A stretch of 33,387 nucleotides of DNA from Sulfurovum sp. UBA4779 (GCA_002403155.1 DHHF01000005.1:1-33387); one strand, 5' to 3'; positions 1 through 8,507 are shown, counted from the stretch's first letter. The notes: generated by a model from the letters alone, not told the origin. Translations and numbers: made by a program.

Positions 1-88
1 TTGCATTAACGATTAGAATTGGCGAAACAATACATTTTAGCCGACTAACAATTAAAAAATACTTATACAAACAAATAAGCTATTTTGT

Positions 89-712
89 TTATTTATCTTT
101 GTAGATCAACGGAACAAACGCAAACCCGGGATACTCCTGTTTTTTTATCTCTTCATTTGATATTTTTTGATATCGAAAAATCGAATTTTGTACCGGGATG
201 ACCAAAATGCCGCCGATTTCAAGCTGGTCGAAAAGCTCTTCAGGCAGCTTGTCAGCACTGGCTGAAACAAGAATTCTGTCAAATTTTTCTCCTGGTTTTC
301 CGAGCGTTTCACCTGACTTTTCTATGCTGCAAGGACTGTCAAACTTAAACTTGGCAATATTTTTTTTTCCCATTTCGACAAGCGCATCAATCCTCTCCAA
401 CCCTACCACGCCTCCTTGGCGCCCGGTCAAATAGCACAGAAGGCCGACTGTCCAGCCCGATCCGGAACCGATATCAAGTATCCTGTTGCCGTCTTTGGGG
501 TTTAAAAGCTCCAGCATAAATGCAACCGTCGTCGGCTGGGATATCGTCTGATTGTTGCCGATGGGCAGCGGTGCATCGACATAGACATATTCTTCAAATT
601 CCTCAGGAACAAAGTATTTTCTATCTATCGTTTCAAACGCATCAATGATCCGAGGATTTTTCAAAACACCCGAGGCAACCATCGAGCCGATCAGTTCTTG
701 AAGGTTTTTCAT
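89..712 (-). CDS. pcm: Protein-L-isoaspartate O-methyltransferase
   Basis: Repairs isoaspartyl residues in damaged proteins by S-adenosylmethionine-dependent carboxyl methylation; cytoplasmic. The 207-residue length is normal for the family. The N-terminal half has the family signature LPIGNNQTISQPTTVAFML (about residues 49-67), followed by the SAM-binding motif ILDIGSGSGWTVG (about 78-90). The ATG overlaps the stop of the upstream amrB gene by the ATGA arrangement, so it is the last gene of the amrS-amrB-pcm operon, reading right to left. No clear terminator is visible between this gene and the window edge. The family assignment is firm; co-regulation with the Memo/radical-SAM pair is inferred from the overlaps. 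Confidence 0.93.
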   Translation of the reverse strand: MKNLQELIGSMVASGVLKNPRIIDAFETIDRKYFVPEEFEEYVYVDAPLPIGNNQTISQPTTVAFMLELLNPKDGNRILDIGSGSGWTVGLLCYLTGRQGGVVGLERIDALVEMGKKNIAKFKFDSPCSIEKSGETLGKPGEKFDRILVSASADKLPEELFDQLEIGGILVIPVQNSIFRYQKISNEEIKKQEYPGFAFVPLIYKDK

Positions 713-1518
713 CGCTCATGCTCCACAAAAGCCGCACTCATATATCCCACGACCGCAGATTCGTCCCCGCTTGCATCAGCGCTGGTACGATAATCCAGCA
801 ATATCGGCTCAAGCTTCAAATTTTTAGCCGCGATCAGCATGGCTTCCACCCCTATTTTGCCGCACGCTTCGCATCCTTGATGCAGCATATGCGTATCAAG
901 GTTTTGTACCGCCTCCAGACAGATGCCATCAAGGCTTTTTGCTTTTTTTATATCATAATAATGGCTAAGATCGGTGCTGATGACGATAGCCGTGTCTTTA
1001 TCTTGCAGCAGATATTCGATCACTTTTGCCAACCGCGAAGGAGATTCATCACCGTACACCAACTCCACCACCACAGCTTCTTTATCATACGTTTTTACAA
1101 ACGGCATCTGTACTTCGGTGCTGTGTTCATAGTGTGCCTCGGGAATGCAATGCAATCCGAATTTTTCTTTCAGTACTGTTACAAGCGACGTATCTATCTT
1201 TAGCAGCCCAAACGGGGTTTCATACTGATCGTACTCCGATATGCTTGTGCCATTAAGATACACTCTGTGACTGGGGCCGATCACGACGACGCGTTTTGCG
1301 TGGCTGTTTTGCAGCATCCTAAAAGCAACATTCGCCGTAAACGCAGAATAGACATAACCCGCATGCGGGACGATGACCGCCCGCGGTTTTTTCTGTAAAA
1401 GCGGCTTGTCGCTTATATGCGCATCCAATATACTATTGTAATGCGCAAACATCTCTTTGATCTCATCAGGGCTTGAAGGATAAAATTGCCCGCATACCGA
1501 TGTTTTTCTTGTACTCAT
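709..1518 (-). CDS. amrB: AmmeMemoRadiSam system protein B (MEMO1 family)
   Basis: Memo-like protein of the LigB-type dioxygenase fold. Its biochemical role in bacteria is unsettled; it is known mainly as the partner of a radical SAM enzyme. Visible family motifs are PHAGYVYS near the N-terminus, VVVIGPSHRVYL, and STDLSHYYD, which carry the metal-site histidines of the fold. I chose the start at 1518 (MSTRKTS...) rather than an in-frame ATG 39 bases upstream, because it has a GAGGGGG ribosome-binding site just upstream and overlaps the amrS stop by ATGA. Length from this start is 269 residues, usual for the family. The stop overlaps the pcm start in the same way, so all three genes are translationally coupled. 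Confidence 0.9.
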   Translation of the reverse strand: MSTRKTSVCGQFYPSSPDEIKEMFAHYNSILDAHISDKPLLQKKPRAVIVPHAGYVYSAFTANVAFRMLQNSHAKRVVVIGPSHRVYLNGTSISEYDQYETPFGLLKIDTSLVTVLKEKFGLHCIPEAHYEHSTEVQMPFVKTYDKEAVVVELVYGDESPSRLAKVIEYLLQDKDTAIVISTDLSHYYDIKKAKSLDGICLEAVQNLDTHMLHQGCEACGKIGVEAMLIAAKNLKLEPILLDYRTSADASGDESAVVGYMSAAFVEHER

Positions 1519-2525
1519 TTCCAAACCCCCTCTATGGCTCTTTTGCATTTGGGGCAACAGCCCCCCTCTAGTTTATTCACGATGACAGAATATCCCGTAC
1601 GATCGATCAAAAGTTCGCCGCAATCAGGACAATGCGTATCGCCGTGCACGGGTACATTGCCCATATAGATATAGTAAAGCCCTGCTTTTTTCCCGATCTC
1701 TTTGGCACGCTGAAGCGTTTCTAGCTTGGTGCGTTCATGATCCATCATTTTATAATCGGGGTGAAATGCACTCAGATGCCACGGCACATGCTTCCCCAAA
1801 TCATTGGCGATAAATGCTGCCATTTCCTTGAGATCCTGATCGCTGTCATTCTCACCTTCGATCAAAAGCGTGGTGACCTCCACCCATATACCCTCTTTTA
1901 CCATCTGTCTAAGGGTATCTTTCACCTCTTCAAGCCCTCCTTTGAGCACCTTCTTGTAGTACGCATCATTCCAGCTTTTAAGATCGATATTGGCCGCATC
2001 CAGCCAGCTTGCCATATCTTTGATCACTTCGGGCGATTCAAAACCGTTGCTGACAAAAATATTTTTCAACCCTTTTTCTTTGGCAATCAAACCGATATCT
2101 TTCGCATAAGGGTAAAAAATCGTAGGCTCATTGTAGGTATAGGCGATCGATGATGCCCCGTTTTCCAAAGCCAGCTCCACCATTTTTTGGGGACTAACCT
2201 CTATGGATTCATTGATTTTTGTCTCTTGGGAGATATCCCAATTTTGGCAAAACGGGCATCTGAAATTGCACCCCACCGTTCCAAAAGAAAGCGCCTTGCT
2301 GCCCGGCAGCATATGATAGATCGGTTTTTTCTCTATGGGGTCGAGATTGATAGCAACGGGATGGCCGTATACCAAGGTTTTAAGCTCACCACCGACGTTT
2401 TTGTTGACGCCGCAAATGCCGGTCTGCCCCTCTTTGAGTTTGCAGTAATGCCTGCACAGCAAGCAAATGATTCTCTCTTTTCCTTCTTCTTTTTTATAAT
2501 ATTGCATTGTTTTGGTTTGAGTCAT
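1515..2525 (-). CDS. amrS: AmmeMemoRadiSam system radical SAM enzyme
   Basis: Radical SAM enzyme of the AmmeMemoRadiSam system, 336 residues, related to pyruvate formate-lyase activases. The 4Fe-4S/SAM motif CxxxCxxC is seen as GCNFRCPFCQNW. Additional cysteines lie near the N-terminus (LLCRHYCKLKEGQTGICG) and near the C-terminus (HCPDCGELL and GGCCPKCK), which suggests a second metal site. The gene is first in the operon and is followed by amrB with a 4-base overlap. AAGGAG lies just upstream of the ATG. The substrate is not known; association with Memo is well documented, and pcm as third member is a local feature. Confidence 0.92.
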   Translation of the reverse strand: MTQTKTMQYYKKEEGKERIICLLCRHYCKLKEGQTGICGVNKNVGGELKTLVYGHPVAINLDPIEKKPIYHMLPGSKALSFGTVGCNFRCPFCQNWDISQETKINESIEVSPQKMVELALENGASSIAYTYNEPTIFYPYAKDIGLIAKEKGLKNIFVSNGFESPEVIKDMASWLDAANIDLKSWNDAYYKKVLKGGLEEVKDTLRQMVKEGIWVEVTTLLIEGENDSDQDLKEMAAFIANDLGKHVPWHLSAFHPDYKMMDHERTKLETLQRAKEIGKKAGLYYIYMGNVPVHGDTHCPDCGELLIDRTGYSVIVNKLEGGCCPKCKRAIEGVWK

Positions 2526-2611
2526 CTTAACTCCTTTTGCTCATCAAACTTTATAGCATACGACTAAAGTTTTCTTATATTAGCATGTATCAAAATAAAA
2601 GTCAATCTATG

Positions 2612-2884
2612 TTAATTTTCCGGCACCGTTGCGATATCATCTTGGGTAAACCGCTGATGTGTTCCGTCACAAAAAGGCGGATTGCTCGTTTGTTTGCATG
2701 CGCACAGCCACTTTTGGGTTGTAGCCTTGGCTACAAACTTCATCGGCTTAAATGAAGTTCCTTTGTGGCTTCCGTCACAAAAAGGCTGCGTTGTGGCACG
2801 CCCGCATGTACAAAAGAAATACTCCTCTCCCTCTTTCAATGATGTCTTAATAGGCTCTACGCCGGCTATCATAGGCTTTTGCAT
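2612..2884 (-). CDS. Dual CDGSH iron-sulfur domain protein
   Basis: Small 90-residue protein with two copies of the CDGSH (mitoNEET-type) 2Fe-2S cluster motif. The first reads FFCTCGRATTQPFCDGSH and the second WLCACKQTSNPPFCDGTH; each contributes three Cys and one His. Family members bind a labile 2Fe-2S cluster and are thought to act in redox sensing or Fe-S/electron transfer. Here both domains are in one chain, as is common for short bacterial versions. AAAAGGAGC precedes the ATG. It appears to be a single-gene transcription unit. Confidence 0.88.
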   Translation of the reverse strand: MQKPMIAGVEPIKTSLKEGEEYFFCTCGRATTQPFCDGSHKGTSFKPMKFVAKATTQKWLCACKQTSNPPFCDGTHQRFTQDDIATVPEN

Positions 2885-3049
2885 AAACTGCTCCTTTTTG
2901 TATTCGCTTTTAAACCATTATAACAAAAAAGGATGCCATTAAAACACTATGTTCCTTACTAGAGAAATATATCTATTGAATATGATTTGAAATTATACTA
3001 AAGAAAAAAAGAAGTATTTATATTTTTTGATATTAGTGAAAATATAAAC

Positions 3050-3075
3050 AAAGCGTTGCATGGAAGCAGCGCTTT
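3050..3075 (-). terminator. Rho-independent terminator of the lost gene
   Basis: AAAGCGTTGC (3050-3059) and GCAGCGCTTT (3066-3075) form a stem with one mismatch and a 6-base loop. Read on the minus strand, the stem is followed by the U-rich TTTATATTTTC. It lies 14 bases beyond the stop codon of the 3089-3220 fragment, exactly where that gene's terminator should be. Confidence 0.6.
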
Positions 3076-3088
3076 GCAAGTAGAAGTT

Positions 3089-3220
3089 TTAAAACAGATA
3101 TCCCATATCGAGTAAAAATTTTGTTTTCTCCATCGGCTGATACTCATCTACGTCATAATGGATCAAAAACGACACCCCTGCGCCAATATGCACTTTCCCT
3201 TCTGCAATTGGGGGGATGCT
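3089..3220 (-). pseudogene. 3' stump of a lost gene, possibly an outer-membrane beta-barrel
   Basis: An open frame of 43 codons with no credible start ends at a TAA directly ahead of a terminator hairpin. The translation ends ...KFLLDMGYLF, with alternating polar/hydrophobic residues and a terminal phenylalanine, which is the usual C-terminal signature of outer-membrane beta-barrels. Upstream the frame runs into a stop, so the 5' part is gone. The parent family cannot be named from so short a piece. Confidence 0.4.
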
Positions 3221-3442
3221 TTATTTAAGTATGTTTATATTGACACCCATTATCTTTATTGAAAAAATATTTGCTTTATAAATTATCCAATATAATTTGA
3301 TTTTTTTATAGTTTAAGGATAAAATTACTAGGATCTATCATTTGCATAGGTATACAAATATAGCTTGAGAAAACACAAGAGAAAAAGCAATTTGAAGGAT
3401 ATTGAGGAAAAAAAAGTACCTAACATATATAGGAGGCTAAAA

Positions 3443-5758
3443 ATGAAAACCGATCCGGTGTGCGGGATGGATGTCCCTGACGATTCCAAATACTCTTACC
3501 GATATAAAGACAAAGATTACCGCTTCTGTTCTGAGCATTGTCTTCTTAAGTTTAAAAGTTCCCCGGATAAATACTTGGACAAAAAAGAGGACGCTTCTTA
3601 CTGTATAGATGATGAAACTTGTCCTATAACCGCCGATACTTCAAAGATATTATATACCTGTCCCATGCATCCGGAAGTAACACAAGACCATCCGGGTTCA
3701 TGTCCCAAATGCGGTATGGCATTGGAACCTATTATGCCAAGCCCGGATGAGAAGAACGAAGAGCTTGAGGAGATGAGCCGCCGCTTTTGGATAAGCGCTG
3801 CACTTACGCTGCCCGTTTTCATACTTGCCATGAGCCTCGATATGCTCCCCTCCATCTCACACAAAGATATAAGCATGAGGGGAATTCAGGTCATAGAGTG
3901 TATGCTTGCCACACCGGTGGTCTTTTGGGGAGGTTGGCCTTTTTTTGTCCGAGCCGTCAAATCACTTCGCACGATGAACTTGAATATGTTTACCCTGATA
4001 GCTCTGGGCGTATCCGTGGCATGGCTCTATAGCGTAACGGCGCTTTTTATGCCTCACCTTTTCCCGCCGCAGATGAGGAGTGCGGACGGATCAGTGCATG
4101 TATATTTTGAAGCGGCTTCTGTCATAACCGCTTTGGTGCTTTTAGGTCAAGTTCTTGAACTGCGCGCCCGTTTGCGGACAAATGAAGCCATAAAGCTGCT
4201 CTTAAGTCTTGCTCCAAAGAGCGCGCGCATTGTAAAAGATGACGGCAGCGAGGCGGATATCCCTCTAAAAAACGTACATGTGGGGGATGTTTTGCGTGTA
4301 CGCCCAGGAGAGAAGGTTCCCCTTGACGGTATTGTGCTCGAAGGCATGAGCAATGTCGATGAGTCCATGGTCACAGGTGAGCCTTTGGCTGTCAAAAAAT
4401 TTGCGGGAGAGAAGGTGATAGGCGCCACTCTCAACACTACGGGAAGCTTTGTGATGAGAGCGCAAAAAGTAGGTTCGGATACTCTGCTTGCACAAATCAT
4501 AGAGATGGTCTCGCAGGCGCAGCGCTCGCGTGCTCCCATCCAAAAACTGGCCGATACCGTGGCAGCATACTTTGTACCTGCGGTAGTTTTCATAGCACTT
4601 CTTACGTTCATGCTTTGGTGGATGCTCGGTCCTGAACCTAGGATGGCATACTCCGTAGTAAGTGCCGTCTCCGTGCTTATCATAGCTTGTCCGTGCGCAC
4701 TCGGGCTTGCTACCCCTATCTCCGTAATGGTTGCGACGGGACGGGGCGCTGCTAGCGGAGTCTTGATAAAAGATGCCCGTGCGCTAGAGATCATGGAAAA
4801 AGTAGATACTCTGGTGGTGGACAAAACCGGAACTTTGACCGAAGGAAAGCCGAGACTGACCAATGTATATGCAGAAGCGGGAGTTGACGGGAATACGCTT
4901 TTGCATCTTGCGGCAAGTTTGGAACAAGCCAGCGAACATCCGCTCTCTCAAGCCGTCGTTAAAGGGGCACGAGCCGAAAATATCAAACCCGCAAAAGCCG
5001 ATCATTTTGAATCCATCAGCGGAATGGGCATTGTCGGAGAGGTTGAGGGAAGGAAAGTAGCCATAGGCAATGCCAAACTTATGCAGAGTTTCAATATAGA
5101 TGTGCACGGATTGTCATACAAAGCGGATAAGGAGCGTGCCCAAGGGAAGATAGTCATACTCGTCGCGATAGATTTAAAACCGGCAGGTTTTTTATCTGTC
5201 GCAGATCCCGTTAAAGAGTCAACCCCAAAAGCCATAAAAGAGCTGCACGGACAAGGCATAAGGATTGTCATGGTAAGCGGAGACAATCGCGCAACCGCCC
5301 AAACCGTTGCCAAAGAGCTCAATATAGATGAAGTCCACGCAGAGGTGCTGCCGCAGCAAAAAGCGCAAATCATAAAAGAGCTTCAATCAAAAGGACATAT
5401 CGTCGCAATGGCGGGGGACGGTATCAACGATGCTCCTTCTCTTGCCGCATCGCATATAGGTATTGCGATGGGAACCGGTACCGACGTAGCGATACAAAGC
5501 GCTGACATTACGTTGCTCAATGGAGACCTAAGCGGCATAGCAAGAGCAAGGGCCCTAAGCAGACAAACGATGAAAAACATAAGACAAAACCTCTTCTTTG
5601 CCTTTTTTTACAACTCGGTCGGCATTCCTATCGCAGCGGGAGTCCTTTACCCGTTCTTCGGGCTTCTTCTCTCTCCGATGATAGCGGCAGCGGCGATGAG
5701 TTTTAGTTCGGTCTCGGTCATAGGCAATTCACTGAGGCTTAAAAATATAAGGCTCTAA
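3443..5758 (+). CDS. copA: Copper-type heavy-metal P1B ATPase with YHS and metal-binding N-terminus
   Basis: Membrane ATPase that exports Cu(I) or a similar soft metal, 771 residues from the chosen start. Domains in order: a YHS domain (about residues 3-47, with DPVCGMDV and FCSEHC), a heavy-metal-binding domain with the YTCPMHPEV and PGSCPKCGM cysteines (about 70-100), then a P1B ATPase core. In the core, the transmembrane metal site is C416-P-C418 (IACPCALGLATP), the phosphorylated aspartate is D460 in DKTGTLT, SEHPLSQA is the class-specific HP motif, and GDGINDAP contains D659. The start at 3443 follows AGGAGG by 7 bases; an in-frame TTG at 3365 lacks such a site and would add a basic, low-complexity leader. 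Copper is the likeliest substrate from the CPC and YHS combination, but silver or another metal is not excluded. Confidence 0.9.
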   Translation: MKTDPVCGMDVPDDSKYSYRYKDKDYRFCSEHCLLKFKSSPDKYLDKKEDASYCIDDETCPITADTSKILYTCPMHPEVTQDHPGSCPKCGMALEPIMPSPDEKNEELEEMSRRFWISAALTLPVFILAMSLDMLPSISHKDISMRGIQVIECMLATPVVFWGGWPFFVRAVKSLRTMNLNMFTLIALGVSVAWLYSVTALFMPHLFPPQMRSADGSVHVYFEAASVITALVLLGQVLELRARLRTNEAIKLLLSLAPKSARIVKDDGSEADIPLKNVHVGDVLRVRPGEKVPLDGIVLEGMSNVDESMVTGEPLAVKKFAGEKVIGATLNTTGSFVMRAQKVGSDTLLAQIIEMVSQAQRSRAPIQKLADTVAAYFVPAVVFIALLTFMLWWMLGPEPRMAYSVVSAVSVLIIACPCALGLATPISVMVATGRGAASGVLIKDARALEIMEKVDTLVVDKTGTLTEGKPRLTNVYAEAGVDGNTLLHLAASLEQASEHPLSQAVVKGARAENIKPAKADHFESISGMGIVGEVEGRKVAIGNAKLMQSFNIDVHGLSYKADKERAQGKIVILVAIDLKPAGFLSVADPVKESTPKAIKELHGQGIRIVMVSGDNRATAQTVAKELNIDEVHAEVLPQQKAQIIKELQSKGHIVAMAGDGINDAPSLAASHIGIAMGTGTDVAIQSADITLLNGDLSGIARARALSRQTMKNIRQNLFFAFFYNSVGIPIAAGVLYPFFGLLLSPMIAAAAMSFSSVSVIGNSLRLKNIRL

Positions 5759-5876
5759 GTTGGTCAGTATCATATCTTGAAAATTTTCGATGCTGATGTA
5801 AGAGTCTCTTCTTCCTAAAAGGTACACTAAACAAATAGGATAAGAGAAAAAATGATAAGTAGGTCGTGACGCCAAT

Positions 5877-5899
5877 GCAAGCGGTCGCTGCTTTTATTT
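5877..5899 (+). terminator. Possible terminator downstream of copA
   Basis: A near-perfect short stem (GCAAGCG / CGCTGC with a GT loop) runs into TTTTATTT, 119 bases after the copA stop. The stem is short, so this is tentative. Confidence 0.4.
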
Positions 5900-5966
5900 A
5901 TAAGTTTAAAGATAAAATCTATACCATCAAGACATAATAACGATAAACCATTACAAGAAAACACAC

Positions 5967-7952
5967 ATGACAGAGCAAAACAAACAAGTGAATAATGAAC
6001 AAATCAAAACCTCAAACGATACCGACGCGCCTGCAACTATTAAAAACGCCGTACCGTACAAATTGACCGTGCTTACGAAAGATGCGCCTCAGGAAGCGCT
6101 TTTTGAACTACAACAGTTCTTTCAAACCCATTACAAAAAAGAGCTGCAGCTTGAACTTCTGGAGCCTGAAAAGATCTATCATGAACCCAATGTTCTCTAT
6201 TTTCTCTATCTTGACGACGATGCTATAAAAAATTTTCTCAAAACCCATAAAGAAGAAACGCTCAACATCGCCATACTTCCCAATGAAACATGCAAAGAGA
6301 CACTTCTTCACTACGGTATCTCAAAAGATATTTATGAAGCAGCTGAAGACGCCTTGAACGAAAAGCTGCGCATCAGCGATCAGCTGCTGCTGTGCAACGG
6401 AGAGATTGTATTTCAAAAAGTCTCTATCGGCAATGTACAAAACCTAAGCAAAAACGTTTTTCAAACCTCTTTGTACGACAATATAAAAGAATTTTTTTAC
6501 AACCTAAAAAACCTTCGATATCAAGCCGTTACACTGCAAACCGCCAAAGAACAAAAGATACAAACGGTAGCCAGCGGAGTGCTGGTGCTAGAGGATTATA
6601 CAACCTTCAATACGCTAAAAACCATGGGCAGCACCTCTTTTCATGACGGAAAACTGAATGCACTGATCATAGCGCCCAAAAGTTTGGTATCGTATATCTA
6701 TTATCTGGCAGCCATTTTCTTCTATCATAAATTTTCATGGGGGAGTTTGCCTAAAAACATAGGATTTATCTCGACTTCAAAACTCAACATTGAAGGAAGC
6801 AAACCGTTTGATTTTACAATTGATGATACCGCATTGAGTGCCAAAACGATCGAACTGGAAGTTTTTAACTCAAATCTTACCGTCGGTTATGGGAAAAGCT
6901 ACGAATCTGCCATCGCCCAAATAGAAGAAGAAAACCTAAGCGAAACCGTCAGCATCAACCATTTGCCCAAGGGAGAAATGAGAGAACTGCTTATCTCAGG
7001 GAAAGTCCCTTTCCTGAAAAAAGCAAGCGATGAGGATATCAAAGAAGCGCTGATGGGGATCAAAGAGAGTGCCAAAATCTCCTCTATATTTATCGCATTA
7101 ATGATCTTAAGCACCCTGCTCGCGACGGTCGGCATCTTTCAAGACTCAACCCCTGCAGTTATCGGAGCGATGATATTGGCTCCTTTGATGGCGCCTATCA
7201 TTTCATTGTCTATGGGAATCGTCCGAAGCAACAAGACGATCACACAAAGTGCGACTCTTACCTTGGCGCTTGGTATTCTAAGTGCACTTTTCTTCTCTTT
7301 TGCATTGACTTTTTTCATGCCTCTTGACATCATGACTTCACAAATGAGTTCACGCATCAATCCAAATCTTCTTGACCTTTTTGTGGCAATTTTTTCGGGT
7401 ATTGCCGGAGCATATGCAAGCTCGAAAGAAGAAGTGGCAAAATCATTGGCCGGCGTAGCGATCGCGATCGCTTTGGTACCGCCGCTTGCCGTTACCGGCA
7501 TTGGGATCGGCTGGGGAGAACTTTCGATGATCTATGGTTCGTTTTTGCTTTTTTTAACCAACCTTTTTGGCATGATCCTTGCAGCCTCTTTGACGTTTGT
7601 AATTTTGGGATATGCTCCCGTCCAGCGCGCTAAAAAAGGGCTGGTCATGCCTGCGGTTTTGCTCGTTGCTGTAAGCATCCCGTTGATTTTTTCCTTTTAT
7701 TCGCTGATGCTTCAAAGCAGCGATTATGCAAAACTCAATAAAATAAAAGAACTTTCTATCAAAGGGCAAAAAATAGAACTCAATATTCTTGCGATCCAGT
7801 CTTCGACCAAAAATAAAGCCGTCATTGAGTGTGAAGTAAGCGCCGATTCGCATTTGGATCAAGAAGCATATCAAATGCTTCAGCAAGAGCTCTCAAAAAG
7901 ATTGCAAAAAAAAATTACACTGCATATTGTTCCAAAAATCGTGATCGAGTAA
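5967..7952 (+). CDS. DUF389/TIGR00341 family membrane protein with kinase-like N-terminal domain
   Basis: Inner-membrane protein of 661 residues and unknown function. The soluble N-terminal part (to about residue 340) ends in a region resembling the C-terminal beta-sandwich of lipid/NAD kinases (LNALIIAPKSLVSY... GSKPFDFTIDDT). The DUF389 domain follows (about 370-580) with six or so hydrophobic helices, containing the characteristic SSIFIALMILSTLLATVG, PAVIGAMILAPLMAPI and GVAIAIALVPPLAVTGIG segments. A soluble C-terminal tail completes the protein. It has its own intergenic spaces on both sides and looks monocistronic. A kinase activity cannot be claimed: the glycine-rich catalytic loop is not evident. 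Confidence 0.85.
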   Translation: MTEQNKQVNNEQIKTSNDTDAPATIKNAVPYKLTVLTKDAPQEALFELQQFFQTHYKKELQLELLEPEKIYHEPNVLYFLYLDDDAIKNFLKTHKEETLNIAILPNETCKETLLHYGISKDIYEAAEDALNEKLRISDQLLLCNGEIVFQKVSIGNVQNLSKNVFQTSLYDNIKEFFYNLKNLRYQAVTLQTAKEQKIQTVASGVLVLEDYTTFNTLKTMGSTSFHDGKLNALIIAPKSLVSYIYYLAAIFFYHKFSWGSLPKNIGFISTSKLNIEGSKPFDFTIDDTALSAKTIELEVFNSNLTVGYGKSYESAIAQIEEENLSETVSINHLPKGEMRELLISGKVPFLKKASDEDIKEALMGIKESAKISSIFIALMILSTLLATVGIFQDSTPAVIGAMILAPLMAPIISLSMGIVRSNKTITQSATLTLALGILSALFFSFALTFFMPLDIMTSQMSSRINPNLLDLFVAIFSGIAGAYASSKEEVAKSLAGVAIAIALVPPLAVTGIGIGWGELSMIYGSFLLFLTNLFGMILAASLTFVILGYAPVQRAKKGLVMPAVLLVAVSIPLIFSFYSLMLQSSDYAKLNKIKELSIKGQKIELNILAIQSSTKNKAVIECEVSADSHLDQEAYQMLQQELSKRLQKKITLHIVPKIVIE

Positions 7953-8371
7953 GGATGGGATGCAATGCTTTTGTCTTGTTTCTTTATTTGTATTTTGAAA
8001 ATAGGCATACATTTTATAAATCAGCAAAAATTTTGATTTAACAGAAAAAAGGGTTTGAATAAATACCCCCGGAAAATACGAAAAAACATAGAAATGAGCT
8101 TCATGGGCAAGCTTTGATGTTTACTTCATTGCTATATTTGCAGTTCTATCTCAAAGAGAAAAAATAAACTGAGGAATGAATAATCGATTATAACTACCGT
8201 TATCACCGCGAATCATTGAGTGTTTTAAGCCCAATCCAATTTTTACAACGGCATAATCAACAAGAAAAATGATCCGCCGGAAAGGCAGCCTAAAGTTTGT
8301 GGCTAGCTACAGCTTATATAGCCAGGTTTAAAATAGCGTTATAAAAAAATTGATAAATAAGGGTTTGTAAG
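7953..8371. other. Junction region with IS remnant and former ybgC upstream DNA
   Basis: No intact gene is visible. The stretch holds a transposase C-terminal fragment (8180-8272), a short inverted repeat TGGCTA/TAGCCA just after it, and AT-rich DNA running into the stump of the former ybgC start. It probably includes the original promoter region of ybgC, now cut off from the gene. Confidence 0.45.
8180..8272 (+). pseudogene. Transposase C-terminal fragment (DDE integrase-core type)
   Basis: A 30-codon frame reading ...DYNYRYHRESLSVLSPIQF... and ending at TGA resembles the last segment of IS3/IS481-type integrase-core transposases, where YN..R.H..L...TP..F is typical. The frame is closed by a stop immediately upstream, so only the tail survives. 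No terminal inverted repeats could be recognised. Family assignment rests on this one motif. Confidence 0.45.
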
Positions 8372-8398
8372 GTGCAGATACGAGTTTATTATGAGGAC
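8372..8398 (+). pseudogene. Stump of the displaced ybgC 5' end (left junction)
   Basis: GTG plus eight codons translate to VQIRVYYED, which aligns with the first nine residues of the intact ybgC product at 27179 (MKVRVYYED). Two codons later the frame hits TAA. At nucleotide level 18 of 27 positions agree, so this is a homologous but diverged start and not a recent duplication. It is best explained as the resident 5' end, separated from its gene when the element integrated within the YYED motif. Confidence 0.6.
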
Positions 8399-8481
8399 TC
8401 TCTTTAAGCTCAAATCTACGAAATATCCCCTATAGACAGGGGCTTCAAAATCCCCTACTCTTTACAAACAACACTTTAAGC

Positions 8482-8507
8482 GAAAAAATGGGCACGTTTT
8501 TGGTCAC
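8482..8507 (+). repeat. Left copy of a 26-bp element-end direct repeat
   Basis: Matches the right copy at 27105-27130 in 24 of 26 positions and in the same orientation. Each copy contains two GGGCAC-type hexamers separated by six bases (GGGCACG, five bases, GGTCAC here). The copies lie just inside the two ends of the element and are candidate integrase arm-binding sites or relics of an older junction. Confidence 0.6.

Larger units (their letters stand above)
2885..3442. other. Intergenic region with a decayed gene and the copA leader
   Basis: No intact gene is visible in these 558 bases. The left part holds a transcription terminator (3050-3075) and the last 43 codons of a lost minus-strand gene (3089-3220), listed separately. 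The right part is AT-rich and probably holds the promoter of the downstream metal ATPase gene, but no box is clear enough to mark. The rest is unexplained AT-rich DNA. Confidence 0.5.

Noticed and set aside
3365..3442. N-terminal extension of the metal ATPase from a TTG at 3365
   Set aside because: No ribosome-binding site there, while AGGAGG stands correctly before the ATG at 3443, which begins the YHS domain.
8270..8345. Riboswitch-like structured RNA with a TGGCTA/TAGCCA stem
   Set aside because: No known riboswitch consensus could be matched, and the downstream gene is only a ybgC stump.
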